Of a stretch of DNA of 64,000 nucleotides, positions 1 through 10,092 are shown one piece after another. The stretch covers positions 46,312-110,311 of the forward strand of contig JABGRK010000009.1 of assembly GCA_018648325.1 (NCBI GenBank), in the 5' to 3' direction. Below the pieces are notes generated by a model. That model did not search any database. It saw only the letters and a list, made by a program, of their open reading frames with translations, and was not told the DNA's origin. Origin of the DNA: Chloroflexota bacterium. Lineage in GTDB: Bacteria > Chloroflexota > Dehalococcoidia > JABGRK01. The translations under genes were made by a program, and so were the position numbers. Within the stretch, counting starts at the first letter, position 1. Each line of letters starts with the position of its first letter.

Positions 1-465
1 TTCCGATATCTTGTATAAAATTGGAAAACAGGAATTAATCAATCGATCGAGTATACAGTAGAGCAGATAACTTGAACTGCGCCCCATATATTCTTTGCGT
101 GAACGCTCGTTATTGAGGCAATCTACAAACAGCTTGGCAAGCGGCTTAAGAGTACCTGTGTGCAGCGTTATAAGGTAATCCTCACCAATAAAGATGGATA
201 CCTGGCTCGCAGTTGTTACCCTGGCCTCTTTGTTATATAAAGGGAAGTGAAGCACGGTAAATAAATATGTTTCATACTTATCAATCTTTGGACGCTGGAT
301 TCTACTCAAGCAGTCATCCAGATCCAGCGAATGAAAAGGATAATTCTTAGCTAAATACTCAGTTTCCTTGGCGGTTGGATTCTCGATATTAAGCCACGTC
401 AATTTACCGTAAGTAGTAGTTTTTATATTGAGGTTTTTATCTTTTTTAGTTGCAGATGCGCTCAT
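1..465 (-). CDS. corA: CorA-like magnesium/cobalt transporter, N-terminal part (cut by window edge)
   Basis: The reading frame is open on the minus strand from an ATG at 465 to base 1, giving 155 residues, and continues outside the window. The translation resembles the cytoplasmic N-terminal domain of CorA family Mg2+/Co2+ channels: a TWLNIENP segment near residue 24, then a DLDDCLSRIQRPKIDKYE stretch, then alternating strands of the regulatory funnel domain. The two C-terminal membrane helices and the diagnostic GMN motif lie beyond base 1, so the family call rests on the soluble domain only. A GGGG stretch about 6 nt before the ATG could be the ribosome binding site. tilS ends 23 bases upstream on the same strand. 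Confidence 0.7.
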   Translation of the reverse strand, partial: MSASATKKDKNLNIKTTTYGKLTWLNIENPTAKETEYLAKNYPFHSLDLDDCLSRIQRPKIDKYETYLFTVLHFPLYNKEARVTTASQVSIFIGEDYLITLHTGTLKPLAKLFVDCLNNERSRKEYMGRSSSYLLYCILDRLINSCFPILYKISE

Positions 466-487
466 AACTTGCCCCACTTAACTTACG

Positions 488-1927
488 TTAATCTAAACTA
501 TTTGAATGTGCACTGTCAATATGAACTCTCTCAAACTCTACCTTAAGAACACGTTTGGTTGAAGCTGATACTTTGGCGCGCTCATCGATGCGGCTCCCCA
601 CGACCCAGATAATGTGTTCTGGGGAGCAAACGATGGGAATAGCATCACGCTTGGCTTTGGAAACCTTAACATCTACCATAAAGTCCTTGAGGCTTTTACT
701 GCCTTGCATTCCCAGCGGCCTGAATTTATCAGACTGCCTGCGGCCACGCACCATCAGCTTTTGTCCAATTACATCGTAATCAAAGTATTCAACATACTTT
801 GAGTCAGTTTTCACATTTTTATTTATAACAGAGGCATTGATCTTCCAACCTGGAATGTCGGTCTGACCCGGCACGTTCAAGCGATATTCACCATCCAATA
901 CTTCGTCTTGTGCTGTAATCGAATCTTCAGGTCTTACTATGCTGGATTCGTAACCATTGACCATTACCAGTTCGTATGGCAGTGACAGCCTCTTGCCTAC
1001 AGGTTTGCTCATCATATTAAGCATATCCTCAATATGAATCGATTGGATATCGGCAAGAGTTCCGGCCAACCGCTCCAGCACACACCTGACCAGATGGCGT
1101 TTTACGGCAGCAGGCAACCCGCCAAAAGCATCTCTATCGATATAAATAATATGATTCTCCTGAGTAACAACCTCATCCCAAACCTGAGCCACCTGTCCAT
1201 CCAGAAGCTCAATTTGGTCAGTCACAACACTGGACAATCGCAACAGAGAATCACCGAAATTTGCGTTATACTCCTTGAGCAATGGGGTTAACTCATGGCG
1301 AAACCTGTTTCTTAAATATTTTGGTGACTGGTTTGATGAGTCAACGCGAGGCTCAAGGCTATTGTCGCAGCAGTAATCCTCAACTTCATTTCTGCCAACC
1401 CCAAGCAACGGCCTTATGATGTTAGTTTCTGGTTCATCAGCAGACGGTTTCCAGACATCGGCCTGCTTCATCCCACGTAAACCGGCAAGCCCGCTACCAC
1501 GTACCAGGTGCATTAACATAGTCTCTACCTGATCATCAGCGGTATGGGCGACTGCAACTGCGCTTGCTCCAACAGACTTAGCCACTTGTGATAAAAACGT
1601 ATAGCGGGCATGGCGTGCTTTATCCTCAACTGACGAGGTATTGCCGTAAGCAATGATATCGCGTTTTTCGACTGTACATGGGAGGCTAAGTTTGCCAGAC
1701 AGATCGGCAACGTACTGTGCGTCTGCGTCTGATTCTGCACCGCGCAGGCAGTGGTTGAGATGAGCGATATGCAGCTTAAGATTCAACTCTTCTTGAAGTT
1801 GTATCAAGGTATGTAGCAGGCAAACGGAGTCGGCTCCGCCGGAAACGGCGACAACCAAAGAACCACCGTCAGGCAAGCTCTTGCCAACAGCGAGTTTGAC
1901 CCTTTTCAACAAGTTTTCAGTGACCAC
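488..1927 (-). CDS. tilS: tRNA(Ile)-lysidine synthase TilS
   Basis: TilS converts the wobble C34 of tRNA-Ile(CAU) to lysidine with ATP and lysine, so that it reads AUA. The 479-residue product has the PP-loop ATP-binding motif SGGADS at residues 29-34 and the downstream family signature AHTADDQVETML around residue 127. A C-terminal TilS domain follows, and the total length is normal for the long form. The start is GTG at 1925-1927, preceded by GAGG with 6 nt spacing. It lies 15 nt after a radical-SAM gene and is probably co-transcribed with it. In many bacteria tilS neighbours ftsH or hpt; neither is seen here. Confidence 0.93.
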   Translation of the reverse strand: MVTENLLKRVKLAVGKSLPDGGSLVVAVSGGADSVCLLHTLIQLQEELNLKLHIAHLNHCLRGAESDADAQYVADLSGKLSLPCTVEKRDIIAYGNTSSVEDKARHARYTFLSQVAKSVGASAVAVAHTADDQVETMLMHLVRGSGLAGLRGMKQADVWKPSADEPETNIIRPLLGVGRNEVEDYCCDNSLEPRVDSSNQSPKYLRNRFRHELTPLLKEYNANFGDSLLRLSSVVTDQIELLDGQVAQVWDEVVTQENHIIYIDRDAFGGLPAAVKRHLVRCVLERLAGTLADIQSIHIEDMLNMMSKPVGKRLSLPYELVMVNGYESSIVRPEDSITAQDEVLDGEYRLNVPGQTDIPGWKINASVINKNVKTDSKYVEYFDYDVIGQKLMVRGRRQSDKFRPLGMQGSKSLKDFMVDVKVSKAKRDAIPIVCSPEHIIWVVGSRIDERAKVSASTKRVLKVEFERVHIDSAHSNSLD

Positions 1928-1942
1928 ACTTAACCTCTATAT

Positions 1943-3331
1943 TTACCACCATTCTATAAGCGAGCCAGATCTATTGAGAGTTATGCCCTCTTTTAGCTCA
2001 AGCGCTCTTATCCAGTCAGCAAGCCAGCAGGCGTGATGAATGATAAGCGGAACGCTGGTGGAAGGCAAGATATCCTTGTCGAGTCCGTAAATAGCGATAT
2101 TCCTGTACATATCGCGCTTCGTGTCGGCACTATCCCATGGCGTAGGATGAATAAAGCCGTGGATTGCACCATCTGATGACGCATATGCAAAGCTGTCGGG
2201 ATATTCTCCCTTCAGTTTCCTCATAAGCTGTACCGCTTCAATATTTGTTTTTGAGGTATAACCCTTATTTAAATTACGCAAAATAGTATCAGAGAATGAT
2301 TCAAAGCCAACACCAGACATTAAAACCCGCACGTCCATAGACTGTGCCAAACTCAAGCCATCCCGCAACTTTTCTTCACCTTTGACAAGCCAGTCTGCTC
2401 TGGCAACAAGATTAATCTGAGAAATATCTAGCCCTCTGGCCCGGATATTTTCAAGAAGCTCGCGCAAAACGGGAAAGGGGTTTTCGTTTATTAGTTCAAA
2501 AGGAACTTTTTTACCATCATCATTTTCAGGAATATTTGCTATCTGCTCGAGTACCGCATCCATAGACAGTCTGATGGCCAGTCCCTTATCTCTTGCCACA
2601 TCACAAAAACTGCAGCCGCATGTATCAATAGTAATGCTGCCGGTTTTACCAAAAGGCTTGTTATGGACATTGGTGGGGTAGTCGACGGCAACCTGCGTTT
2701 TTTTTGCGGCGTATGGGCAACCAAGCTGGTGCAGTACCTGAACACTGTTAACCTTGATCGGCTCCGGGCCGTCTGCCCCAATGCCGTAAATGTTATCCCA
2801 TCTAATACGCTTCAGATTCGCCTCGTCCCATTTGTTTTCAGGATTAACGATGTATTCGCCGTTGGCCCAATACAGCACACCGTTTACCTGTTGATACTGC
2901 CCATCATCCGAATTTAGAAACGGTATCAGCTGCTCAGCAGGACCGTGAATCGCAAAAGTAAATGCATCTTTTAAGCCATGGAATCTGTGATCATACTGTT
3001 GCCAGTCAACCTCACCCAAAAAATTTACGTTCGACTGCGGACCACCCAGGATTGTGACAGCGCCTTCTTCTTTTAGCTCACGCGCCAGATCGTACAGATC
3101 ACGCCGTTCAGCCAGATGCCCAAAGCCGACAATTGGTTTGCTACCGTCCAACAGCTTTGCGATGCAAGCCTTGGCAAGTTTTTTATCAAAGTCCCGCCCG
3201 ATAGCCAAAACGTTGCATTCATAATCAGTATTATCTTCGACAATAGTTGCGGCCGTCTGGGGGCCAAGCAGGCTGTAGTTATCCTGCTCATACGAGTAGT
3301 TGGAGACGATTACCATCTTACTTGCTGACAA
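1943..3331 (-). CDS. B12-binding-type radical SAM protein with atypical cysteine motif
   Basis: The 462-residue protein has an N-terminal Rossmann-like region of the cobalamin-binding kind, with GFGHLAERRDL and TILGGPQSN near residues 69-101. A radical-SAM-like region follows. A normal CX3CX2C cluster loop is absent. There is GCP at 204-206 (C205), then about 32 residues, then CGCSFC with C238, C240 and C243, as if the loop were split by an insertion. The C-terminal half keeps the barrel rhythm, with GVGFESFSD near residue 340. The start is TTG at 3329-3331 behind GAGGTG. The gene lies between a CoA-transferase and tilS. Substrate unknown; class call fairly sure, function not. Confidence 0.7.
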   Translation of the reverse strand: MSASKMVIVSNYSYEQDNYSLLGPQTAATIVEDNTDYECNVLAIGRDFDKKLAKACIAKLLDGSKPIVGFGHLAERRDLYDLARELKEEGAVTILGGPQSNVNFLGEVDWQQYDHRFHGLKDAFTFAIHGPAEQLIPFLNSDDGQYQQVNGVLYWANGEYIVNPENKWDEANLKRIRWDNIYGIGADGPEPIKVNSVQVLHQLGCPYAAKKTQVAVDYPTNVHNKPFGKTGSITIDTCGCSFCDVARDKGLAIRLSMDAVLEQIANIPENDDGKKVPFELINENPFPVLRELLENIRARGLDISQINLVARADWLVKGEEKLRDGLSLAQSMDVRVLMSGVGFESFSDTILRNLNKGYTSKTNIEAVQLMRKLKGEYPDSFAYASSDGAIHGFIHPTPWDSADTKRDMYRNIAIYGLDKDILPSTSVPLIIHHACWLADWIRALELKEGITLNRSGSLIEWW

Positions 3332-3350
3332 TTAATCGCACCTCACACGT

Positions 3351-4838
3351 TTAGATATCGTAGTCAAAGTACTGCCAATCTTCGGTATAAGGCAATTTGA
3401 AATCACGGCGCTCCTCATAATCCGGATAGCGCCTTTCCGGCCCAACCATAGCCGTCGGGAAATGCCTCGGTTTAAGATTAAGACGCTGTGCATCACGTTC
3501 CAGATCGTCCCTGAAATCAGGGTGAGCGATCGATATTAATGCCCTGGCTCTTTCATACGAGCTCAGTCCCCACAGATTAACCATGCCGTACTCTGTGGCA
3601 ACCCACGAAACCAGATGCTCCGGCACATCAACATTGCTGCCGCCAGGCAAAGTGGGAACGATCCTTGAGACCAGTTTCCCCTTAACCTCATTGGTCGATG
3701 TAGCGGTGGCAATCGACCTACCACCCTTGGAAAGGGCACAAAAGGCAAGGAACTGAAAGAACCCGCCAGTGCCGGATATAGGACGCGCATTGTAATAACT
3801 GGCTGATATCCTCCCCTGTAAATCCACTGCCAGAAAATTATCTATGGCTACCATATTATCTATCTGGCTTAACTGCTTGATGTTGTTGGTGTAATTAACA
3901 TCGTACACCGCCAATGACTTGTTGTGGTGCACAAAATCGTAGTATCGCTGCAAATTAAGCGGCAGAGCAAATCCCCAAACGCTTCGACCACGATCAATGG
4001 CTTTTTGTGAATTATCCACCGCGCCGGACTCGATAAGGGCTATCAACCCCTCCTGCAACATCTCGGTATGTACGCCCAAATTCTTGAGACCACATTGAGA
4101 TATTGCTCGAGCCACTGCCGTTGGAAGACCGCCAATGCCCAGTTGAATGCAGTCGCCATCCTGCATTATCGATAGTATGTTTTCGGCAATTTTGCACTCA
4201 GCTTCACCCGGTTCGGCTTCCTCGTGCTGCGGCCAGGGATACTTATCCATGTCAACTTCGACTATATAATCAACGTCGTCTATGTGTATCAGGTTATTGG
4301 CACCACCTTCTGCCCACGGATAATCCTGACGAACTTCAAGCACCAATTTCTTGGCGCTCTGAGCCCAGGCCATAGCACCACCGGTACTATAGGAGAAGTT
4401 GAAATAGCCACCCTCAGGTGGACTGCAGGAGATCACCGTCCAGTCCAACCCTCGCTTGCTCTTTTGCCTATGAAAGAATCTGTAGTACGACTGCCAAAGC
4501 CCCATCGCCCATTCCCATGAAATATGATCTATCGTTCCAGATTCATCACGCTGTTTGCGCGCCCACGGAAAAAAGAAACCTTCATGATGCAGATGATACC
4601 GCTCCTGCGGGTCAACAGAGTGAAAGCGCATCGGGTTGAAATGTCCGTAAGACCACAGCTCTATATCTTTAACCATTCCCTGCCCGTCGCCAATTCTATC
4701 GACTAAAGCATCAGGGCAGGCAACGCCGTCTGCACCGGCCCCGCCCAGACAGATCCAGTCACCGGATTTCACCATCTCGGCCCACTTTTGAGGGGTTATC
4801 GTTTTATCTCTTATCTTCTGTTGCACTGGTGTTATCAA
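3351..4838 (-). CDS. Acetyl-CoA hydrolase / CoA-transferase family protein
   Basis: The 495-residue protein belongs to the acetyl-CoA hydrolase / 4-hydroxybutyrate CoA-transferase family, which moves CoA between carboxylic acids through a glutamyl-CoA intermediate. Visible marks are the glycine-rich CoA-binding GIGGLP at 234-239 and HTEM at 257-260, whose glutamate E259 matches the family's catalytic Glu. FLAFCALSKGGRS follows in the C-terminal domain. The start is TTG at 4836-4838 with GGAGG 6 nt upstream. It is the first gene of a minus-strand run with the radical-SAM gene and tilS, and diverges from the TIGR03960-type gene. Acyl specificity cannot be read from sequence; acetate, butyrate or succinate are possible. 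Confidence 0.85.
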   Translation of the reverse strand: MITPVQQKIRDKTITPQKWAEMVKSGDWICLGGAGADGVACPDALVDRIGDGQGMVKDIELWSYGHFNPMRFHSVDPQERYHLHHEGFFFPWARKQRDESGTIDHISWEWAMGLWQSYYRFFHRQKSKRGLDWTVISCSPPEGGYFNFSYSTGGAMAWAQSAKKLVLEVRQDYPWAEGGANNLIHIDDVDYIVEVDMDKYPWPQHEEAEPGEAECKIAENILSIMQDGDCIQLGIGGLPTAVARAISQCGLKNLGVHTEMLQEGLIALIESGAVDNSQKAIDRGRSVWGFALPLNLQRYYDFVHHNKSLAVYDVNYTNNIKQLSQIDNMVAIDNFLAVDLQGRISASYYNARPISGTGGFFQFLAFCALSKGGRSIATATSTNEVKGKLVSRIVPTLPGGSNVDVPEHLVSWVATEYGMVNLWGLSSYERARALISIAHPDFRDDLERDAQRLNLKPRHFPTAMVGPERRYPDYEERRDFKLPYTEDWQYFDYDI

Positions 4839-4945
4839 TCAATACCTCCGAAAAAGCATAAAAAGTGCATTTTTCATCACACCTAACTATACCACGAGAT
4901 GCTGGTTTATTTCAGCTTGCACTCGCCTTTTTAGGATACAGGCTA

Positions 4946-4951
4946 TATAAT
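4946..4951 (+). promoter_or_regulatory. -10 box of a leaderless promoter
   Basis: TATAAT lies exactly 6 nt before the ATG at 4958, so transcription would begin at or next to the start codon. No Shine-Dalgarno sequence fits between. The matching -35 region is weak. Confidence 0.6.
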
Positions 4952-4957
4952 CTGGCT

Positions 4958-6574
4958 ATGGTTTGGGAATATGTAAAACAGGCACTTAAGCTTCTGGAGC
5001 AGGAGCAAGGCACCATAATAAAGGACTGGGGCGGGCGCATACCAATTGCACTGGTCTACCCCAACTCATACTACATCGGTATGTCTAACCTCGGTTTTCA
5101 GACCATCTATGGATTGCTTAACAACTACGAAAACATCGTTTGCGAACGCGCCTTTGCCAACTGGCAGCATGACAGACGCCGTGACCCCAGACAAGAGTTA
5201 AAATCTATAAGCCTTGAAACACAGCAGGAGCTTGGCGAATTTGCCGTGATTGCCTTCTCTATATCATACGAGCTTGATTATTTGAACATTGCGCGAATAC
5301 TTGAAACATGTGGCATACCGCCACTGGCCAAAGACCGCGATGACAGTTATCCGCTGCTGATAGCAGGTGGTCCGCCCGTAACTGCCAATCCCGAACCACT
5401 GGCACCTATATTCGACTGTATAGCAATCGGTGAGGCCGAGGCCATACTTCCAAACGTTATCGACATACTTGGCCAGACAGATCAAGATGACCGGTCAGCC
5501 CTGCTGGAAGCCCTATCGCAAGTGCCGGGCATATATACACCCAACTTTGGGCCTCATAAGCCCGTACAGAGGCAATGGGCGCAGGATATCAACGTTTTCT
5601 CGACAGTGTCCACGGTACTAACTCCCAATACCGAGTTCGGCAATCTATACCTCATGGAGGTATCACGCGGATGCAATCGTGGTTGTCGCTTCTGCATGGC
5701 GGGTTGCATCTTCAAGCCCATGAGATGGCGTTCTAAAGAAACGCTTATTGAGGCAGCAAAAGAAGGGCTAACATACAAAAAGCGATTGGGACTGGTAGGA
5801 TCAGCTATATCAGATCACCCGCAGATCGAGCAAATCACTTCAGATCTGACCGGCCTCGGTGCCGATATATCCTTAAGTTCATTGCGTATCAAGCCCCTGT
5901 CCGAAGTGATGCTAAAAGCTATTGCCGGTGGAGTTACCAGAACAGTAACATTAGCACCTGAAGCGGGATCTGAAAGACTACGCAAGGCTATTAAAAAAGG
6001 TATAAGTGAGGATGACATTTTAGCAGCGGTGGATATGGCAGCTGCGTATAATATAAAACAGATCAAACTGTACTTCATGATTGGCCTGCCCACAGAGACA
6101 GATGATGATATTGGAGAGCTTGCCCGGCTGGCAATAGCCTGTAGGCAAGCAGTTAACAAAGTGAGCAAATCAACCAGGCTGATGGTCAACGTAACGCCGT
6201 TTATACCCAAGGCGCAGACCCCGTTCCAGTGGCTTCCAATGACCGCACCTGATATTATAAATAAAAGGGTCACGGCCATTAAAACAGCCCTTAAAAACAA
6301 AAACATTGAGGTTAAGGGCGAGGGCAGCAAGTGGTCTCAAGTGCAGGCCATACTGTCACGAGGGGATGCGAGGTTAGCCGACGTGCTTATCGATATGAAG
6401 GCAAACACGCTGGCCGAATGGAAACGCTCTATGGCCAAGTTTGAGCTTAGAGCTGAAGACTACGCTGGGCGGCAAATACCAACGGATGAGCAACTACCAT
6501 GGCAACACATTGATAACGGAGTTTCTAGCGATCAACTGATACGGGAACTTACATCGGCACTTAAACAGGACTAG
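4958..6574 (+). CDS. TIGR03960-type B12-binding radical SAM protein
   Basis: The 538-residue product starts MVWEYVKQAL, as this family does. The frame stays open upstream to 4865, but the ATG at 4958 is chosen because it sits 6 nt after TATAAT and matches the usual N-terminus. The cobalamin-binding-like N-terminal half includes LLIAGGPPVTANPEPL and an AIGEAE segment. The radical SAM cluster motif C-NRG-C-RF-C is complete at C239, C243 and C246. These proteins normally work with a TIGR03936 protein, often as the next gene; here that partner is at 21481, about 15 kb away. The yggS gene starts 5 nt after the stop. Reaction unknown. Confidence 0.88.
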   Translation: MVWEYVKQALKLLEQEQGTIIKDWGGRIPIALVYPNSYYIGMSNLGFQTIYGLLNNYENIVCERAFANWQHDRRRDPRQELKSISLETQQELGEFAVIAFSISYELDYLNIARILETCGIPPLAKDRDDSYPLLIAGGPPVTANPEPLAPIFDCIAIGEAEAILPNVIDILGQTDQDDRSALLEALSQVPGIYTPNFGPHKPVQRQWAQDINVFSTVSTVLTPNTEFGNLYLMEVSRGCNRGCRFCMAGCIFKPMRWRSKETLIEAAKEGLTYKKRLGLVGSAISDHPQIEQITSDLTGLGADISLSSLRIKPLSEVMLKAIAGGVTRTVTLAPEAGSERLRKAIKKGISEDDILAAVDMAAAYNIKQIKLYFMIGLPTETDDDIGELARLAIACRQAVNKVSKSTRLMVNVTPFIPKAQTPFQWLPMTAPDIINKRVTAIKTALKNKNIEVKGEGSKWSQVQAILSRGDARLADVLIDMKANTLAEWKRSMAKFELRAEDYAGRQIPTDEQLPWQHIDNGVSSDQLIRELTSALKQD

Positions 6575-6578
6575 CAAC

Positions 6579-7238
6579 ATGCCAGATATTAAAAACAATA
6601 TAGAGCAGATAAAAGAGCGTATTGCAAAAGCATGCCAAAAAGCAAAACGCTCACCAGACGAAGTTACGCTTGTAGCAGTTAGCAAAACACGCCCTGCGGA
6701 AGCGATAGAGACCGCTTTTGAGGCAGGGCAAAACGACTTCGGCGAAAACAGAGTGCAGGAGGCAGAGGAGAAATTGGTCAGCCTGTCTCATATTAAACCG
6801 ACGTGGCATCTGATCGGGCATTTGCAAACAAATAAAGTAAAATCAGCGGTTAAGCTTTTCGATATAATACACAGCGTGGATTCCATTAAGCTAGTCCGTG
6901 CCATCAGCAAGCAGGCAGACCGGCCCATCCAAGTTCTGCTTCAGGTCAACGTGGCCGGTGAGGAAAGCAAAGGTGGTTTCACAGCAGAAGAACTTCCTCA
7001 AGCATTAAATGCAATAAGCGAACTGTCAAACATTGAAGTGGCAGGACTGATGACCATGGCACCCATTGTTGGTGATCAGGAAGAGGCAAGGCCGGTATTT
7101 AGTAAGCTAAAGCAACTACGGGACAGCCTCGGATTGAAACATCTTTCTATGGGTATGACCGATGATTACGAAGTAGCAATCGAAGAAGGTTCGACTATGG
7201 TCAGAATAGGGCGGGCCATTTTTGGCCCCAGACTTTAG
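6579..7238 (+). CDS. yggS: PLP homeostasis protein YggS/YlmE family
   Basis: The 219-residue protein is a single TIM-barrel PLP-binding protein of the YggS/PLPBP family, which buffers pyridoxal phosphate and has no clear enzymatic activity. The PLP lysine is K36 in VAVSKTRPAEAI. Family signatures GENRVQE, WHLIGHLQTNK and the C-terminal SMGMTDDYEVAIEEGSTMVR are all present; the methionine-aspartate pair in the last motif is a mild variation of the usual SMGMS. Length is normal. It follows the radical SAM gene by 4 nt and precedes proC, a common yggS-proC pairing. Confidence 0.95.
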   Translation: MPDIKNNIEQIKERIAKACQKAKRSPDEVTLVAVSKTRPAEAIETAFEAGQNDFGENRVQEAEEKLVSLSHIKPTWHLIGHLQTNKVKSAVKLFDIIHSVDSIKLVRAISKQADRPIQVLLQVNVAGEESKGGFTAEELPQALNAISELSNIEVAGLMTMAPIVGDQEEARPVFSKLKQLRDSLGLKHLSMGMTDDYEVAIEEGSTMVRIGRAIFGPRL

Positions 7239-7266
7239 TTTTGACTCGATAAAAAAGGAGAGAAAC

Positions 7267-8067
7267 ATGAAAATCGCGTTTATCGGCGGCGGAAACATGG
7301 GCGGCGCCATCATCAAAGCAATAATCGAGAAAAAGATCGCCGATCCCAGCGACATCGTTGTAAGCGATATAGATACGGCAAAGCAGAAAAGCATTGCAAA
7401 AGAACTCAAAGTAAAAACAGTTGGGGACAATGCTAAAGCAGTCAAAAACGTAGATGTCGTAATACTTGCCATAAAACCTCAGATACTAAGTAGTGTTCTG
7501 GAAGGACTGAGGGGAAAGATGGCAGAAGATCAACTGGTGATATCGATCATAGCTGGAGCAACCACTAAAACCATAAGCAAGGGGCTGAAACACGACATCG
7601 TGGTCAGAGTGATGCCAAATACACCTGCGCAGATAAGTGAGGGCATGAGTGTGTGGACAGCCACTGACGAGGTAACGACTGAGCAGGAAGAAATGGCAAC
7701 AACAATACTTAACGCGCTGGGCAAGCAGATTTATTTTGAGGATGAGAAATACATAGATATGGCAACAGCGATTAGCGGCAGCGGCCCGGCATACATATAC
7801 CTCATAATAGAATCCCTCACCGACGCTGCCGTGCATATAGGTTTGCCGCGACAGCAAGCCGAAGAGCTTGTATTGCAAACGATATTGGGATCGACATTGT
7901 TTGTTAAGCAGTCTGGCAAACACCCGGCAGAGCTGCGCAATATGGTAACGTCCCCGGGAGGAACAACCGCAGAAGGACTACTCAAGCTTGAGAAGAGGAA
8001 CTTGCGAGCCACTATATCCAAAGCGGTAATGGCCAGTTACAAAAAAGCCAAGAAACTGGGCAGTTAA
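7267..8067 (+). CDS. proC: Pyrroline-5-carboxylate reductase
   Basis: ProC reduces 1-pyrroline-5-carboxylate to proline with NAD(P)H, the last step of proline synthesis. The 266-residue protein has the Rossmann motif GGGNMG at residues 7-12, VRVMPNTPA, and the C-terminal signatures SGSGPAYIY and [12 protein letters not shown]. The frame runs back to 7222, but the ATG at 7267 is preceded by AAGGAG at good spacing and gives the standard N-terminus [10 protein letters not shown]. It follows yggS by 28 nt. Its stop codon overlaps the stop of convergent mnmG within the tetranucleotide TTAA. Confidence 0.96.
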   Translation: MKIAFIGGGNMGGAIIKAIIEKKIADPSDIVVSDIDTAKQKSIAKELKVKTVGDNAKAVKNVDVVILAIKPQILSSVLEGLRGKMAEDQLVISIIAGATTKTISKGLKHDIVVRVMPNTPAQISEGMSVWTATDEVTTEQEEMATTILNALGKQIYFEDEKYIDMATAISGSGPAYIYLIIESLTDAAVHIGLPRQQAEELVLQTILGSTLFVKQSGKHPAELRNMVTSPGGTTAEGLLKLEKRNLRATISKAVMASYKKAKKLGS

Positions 8068-9971
8068 ACCCCACGCTCTAGATGCACCAGCAGTATGGCG
8101 ATATCAGCAGGAGTGACCCCTGCCAAACGTGATGCCTGGCCCAGCGTTTGCGGTAAAAACCGCTTGAACGTGTTTTGAGCCTCATTGCGAAAACCAATAA
8201 TACCATCATAATCAAACCCGTCCGGTATTCGCTTCTGCTCCAGTTTGGCAACACGCTTTACATCGTCGAGCTGCTTGCCAATATACCCCTCATACTTGGC
8301 CTCAATCTCAACCTGCTGGGCAACTTCATCAGAGACACTATCGCCATATCCCAAATCAGCAAGCGCCTGATAATCAGCCTCAGGGCGGCGCAAATATTCA
8401 AGCGCACTTACACTCTTTGTAAGTGGGGCAAGCCCACGCTGGGACATTTTTTGGGCGAGTTCATCGGACAGATTAAGGTAGGTCTTAGACAAGCGTTGTC
8501 TCTCGATGGAGACAGCTTTTCGCTTATGCTCCACGGACTGATGACGCTGCTTGTCGATAAGTCCCAGTTCATGGCCGATGTGAGACAACCTGAGATCGGC
8601 ATTGTCCTGACGCAGCAGTAGACGATACTCCGCCCGTGAGGTGAACAGCCTATAGGGCTCGGTTAAATTCTGCGTAACCAGATCATCTATCATCACACCT
8701 ATATACGCCTGATCGCGGCCCAGTATGAGAGGCTCTTTGCCTTTAACTTTGAGTGCGGCATTGATACCGGCGATTAACCCCTGACCGGCGGCCTCCTCAT
8801 ACCCAGATGTGCCGTTTACCTGCCCTGCCGTATACAGTCCCGGCACAACTTTGGACTCCAACGACGATAGCGTCTGGCTGGATGGCACATAATCGTATTC
8901 GATGGCATATCCGGGTTTCAGCATTTTGACATGCTCAAGTGCCGGAATAGTGCGTAGCATGGCCAGTTGCACATCCTCCGGTAAGCTGGTATTAGCCCCC
9001 TGCACATAAACCTCATCAGTCTCCCAGCCCTCAGGCTCTAAGAAAAATCCATGAGATGATTTATGCGCAAACCGCACTATCTTGTCTTCAATAGAAGGGC
9101 AATACCTTGGTCCGACTCCCTGTATGGTTCCGTTAAAAAGCGGCGCCCGATCAAGATTGGCACGTATTACTTCATGTGTATTTTCATTGGTGTTGACCAA
9201 ATAGCAGGGCAGCTGCGGTCTCCACTCTGAGGTTTCTTCCTGCGGATAATAAGGATTTGCTATCAGGAAGATATCGAGAGTTTCGTCATTAACAAAACTG
9301 AAGTGCAAAGGACTGGCACTGCCATTTTGAATAATCGTCTTTGAGTAATCGATGGTTTTGGCATCAATGCGCGGCGGGGTGCCTGTTTTAAGCCGACCCA
9401 GCTCAATACCAAGTTTCTTCAAGCTACCCGAAAGTTCGGTTGCGGACTGCTCTCCCGACCTGCCGCCGGAATAACTCAAATCACCAATTATGATTCTACC
9501 GTCAAGCGACGTTCCGGTAGTAAGAACAACGGTTTTTGATCTATACGCCGTTCCTTTATCGGTCTTGACGCTCAAATACTCCCCATCACGGCTGATATCT
9601 GTAACCAGCACCTGCTCAATAGCAAGGCCGCTCTGTCCCTCAAGCGTCTTTCTCATTTCAAGCATGTAACGCTGTTTGTCAGCCTGAGCACGCATCGCCT
9701 GTACCGCCGGACCTTTGCTGGCATTAAGCATTCGTATCTGGATAAACGTCTTGTCGATATTACGAGCCATCTGGCCGCCAAGCGCATCAATCTCTCGAAC
9801 AACATGGCCCTTTGCAGGTCCGCCTATTGACGGATTGCAGGGCATAAGAGCTGCGTTATCCAAATCCATGGTCAGCAGCAAGGTTTTTACACCCATACGC
9901 GCAGCAGCCAGCGCCGCCTCGCATCCGGCATGACCCGCTCCTATAACAACAACATCGTATATCACACTCAT
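8064..9971 (-). CDS. mnmG: tRNA uridine-5-carboxymethylaminomethyl(34) synthesis enzyme MnmG (GidA)
   Basis: MnmG, with MnmE, installs the (carboxymethyl)aminomethyl group at U34 of several tRNAs using FAD, NADH and methylene-THF. From the ATG at 9971 the product has 635 residues, usual for the family. It shows the FAD dinucleotide-binding motif GAGHAG at residues 11-16, [12 protein letters not shown] near 45, and [17 protein letters not shown] around 350. The frame extends to 10019, but the ATG at 9971 lies 7 nt after a TAAAAT -10 box and gives the conserved start [16 protein letters not shown]. No mnmE is adjacent. The gene converges on proC with overlapping stops. Confidence 0.97.
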   Translation of the reverse strand: MSVIYDVVVIGAGHAGCEAALAAARMGVKTLLLTMDLDNAALMPCNPSIGGPAKGHVVREIDALGGQMARNIDKTFIQIRMLNASKGPAVQAMRAQADKQRYMLEMRKTLEGQSGLAIEQVLVTDISRDGEYLSVKTDKGTAYRSKTVVLTTGTSLDGRIIIGDLSYSGGRSGEQSATELSGSLKKLGIELGRLKTGTPPRIDAKTIDYSKTIIQNGSASPLHFSFVNDETLDIFLIANPYYPQEETSEWRPQLPCYLVNTNENTHEVIRANLDRAPLFNGTIQGVGPRYCPSIEDKIVRFAHKSSHGFFLEPEGWETDEVYVQGANTSLPEDVQLAMLRTIPALEHVKMLKPGYAIEYDYVPSSQTLSSLESKVVPGLYTAGQVNGTSGYEEAAGQGLIAGINAALKVKGKEPLILGRDQAYIGVMIDDLVTQNLTEPYRLFTSRAEYRLLLRQDNADLRLSHIGHELGLIDKQRHQSVEHKRKAVSIERQRLSKTYLNLSDELAQKMSQRGLAPLTKSVSALEYLRRPEADYQALADLGYGDSVSDEVAQQVEIEAKYEGYIGKQLDDVKRVAKLEQKRIPDGFDYDGIIGFRNEAQNTFKRFLPQTLGQASRLAGVTPADIAILLVHLERGV

Positions 9972-9978
9972 CAATATA

Positions 9979-10007
9979 ATTTTACCACTGCCCATTTTAC
10001 TTGTCGA
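9979..10007 (-). promoter_or_regulatory. mnmG promoter (leaderless type)
   Basis: TCGACA, 17 nt, TAAAAT on the minus strand, then 7 nt to the mnmG ATG at 9971. No ribosome binding site fits, so a leaderless mRNA is inferred. It diverges from the glnA promoter a few bases away. Confidence 0.6.
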
Positions 10008-10012
10008 TTCAA

Positions 10013-10041
10013 TTGACAAACCACCAGCGGTATTCTATAGT
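10013..10041 (+). promoter_or_regulatory. glnA promoter
   Basis: TTGACA, 17 nt, TATAGT: a near-consensus housekeeping promoter about 50 nt before the glnA start, giving a short leader that carries a clear Shine-Dalgarno sequence. Confidence 0.7.
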
Positions 10042-10092
10042 TTTTCAAGGATATCGGCCTATAAACCGAATTAAATATACGAGGTGAACGAC

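Noticed and set aside
4917..4922. TTGCAC as -35 for the TATAAT at 4946
   Set aside because: The spacer would be 23 nt, too long for a sigma-70-type promoter; only the -10 box is called.
5815..6330. A 171-codon minus-strand frame opposite the TIGR03960 gene
   Set aside because: Its hydrophobic translation is the antisense of a well-supported radical SAM gene; no ribosome binding site or known domain.
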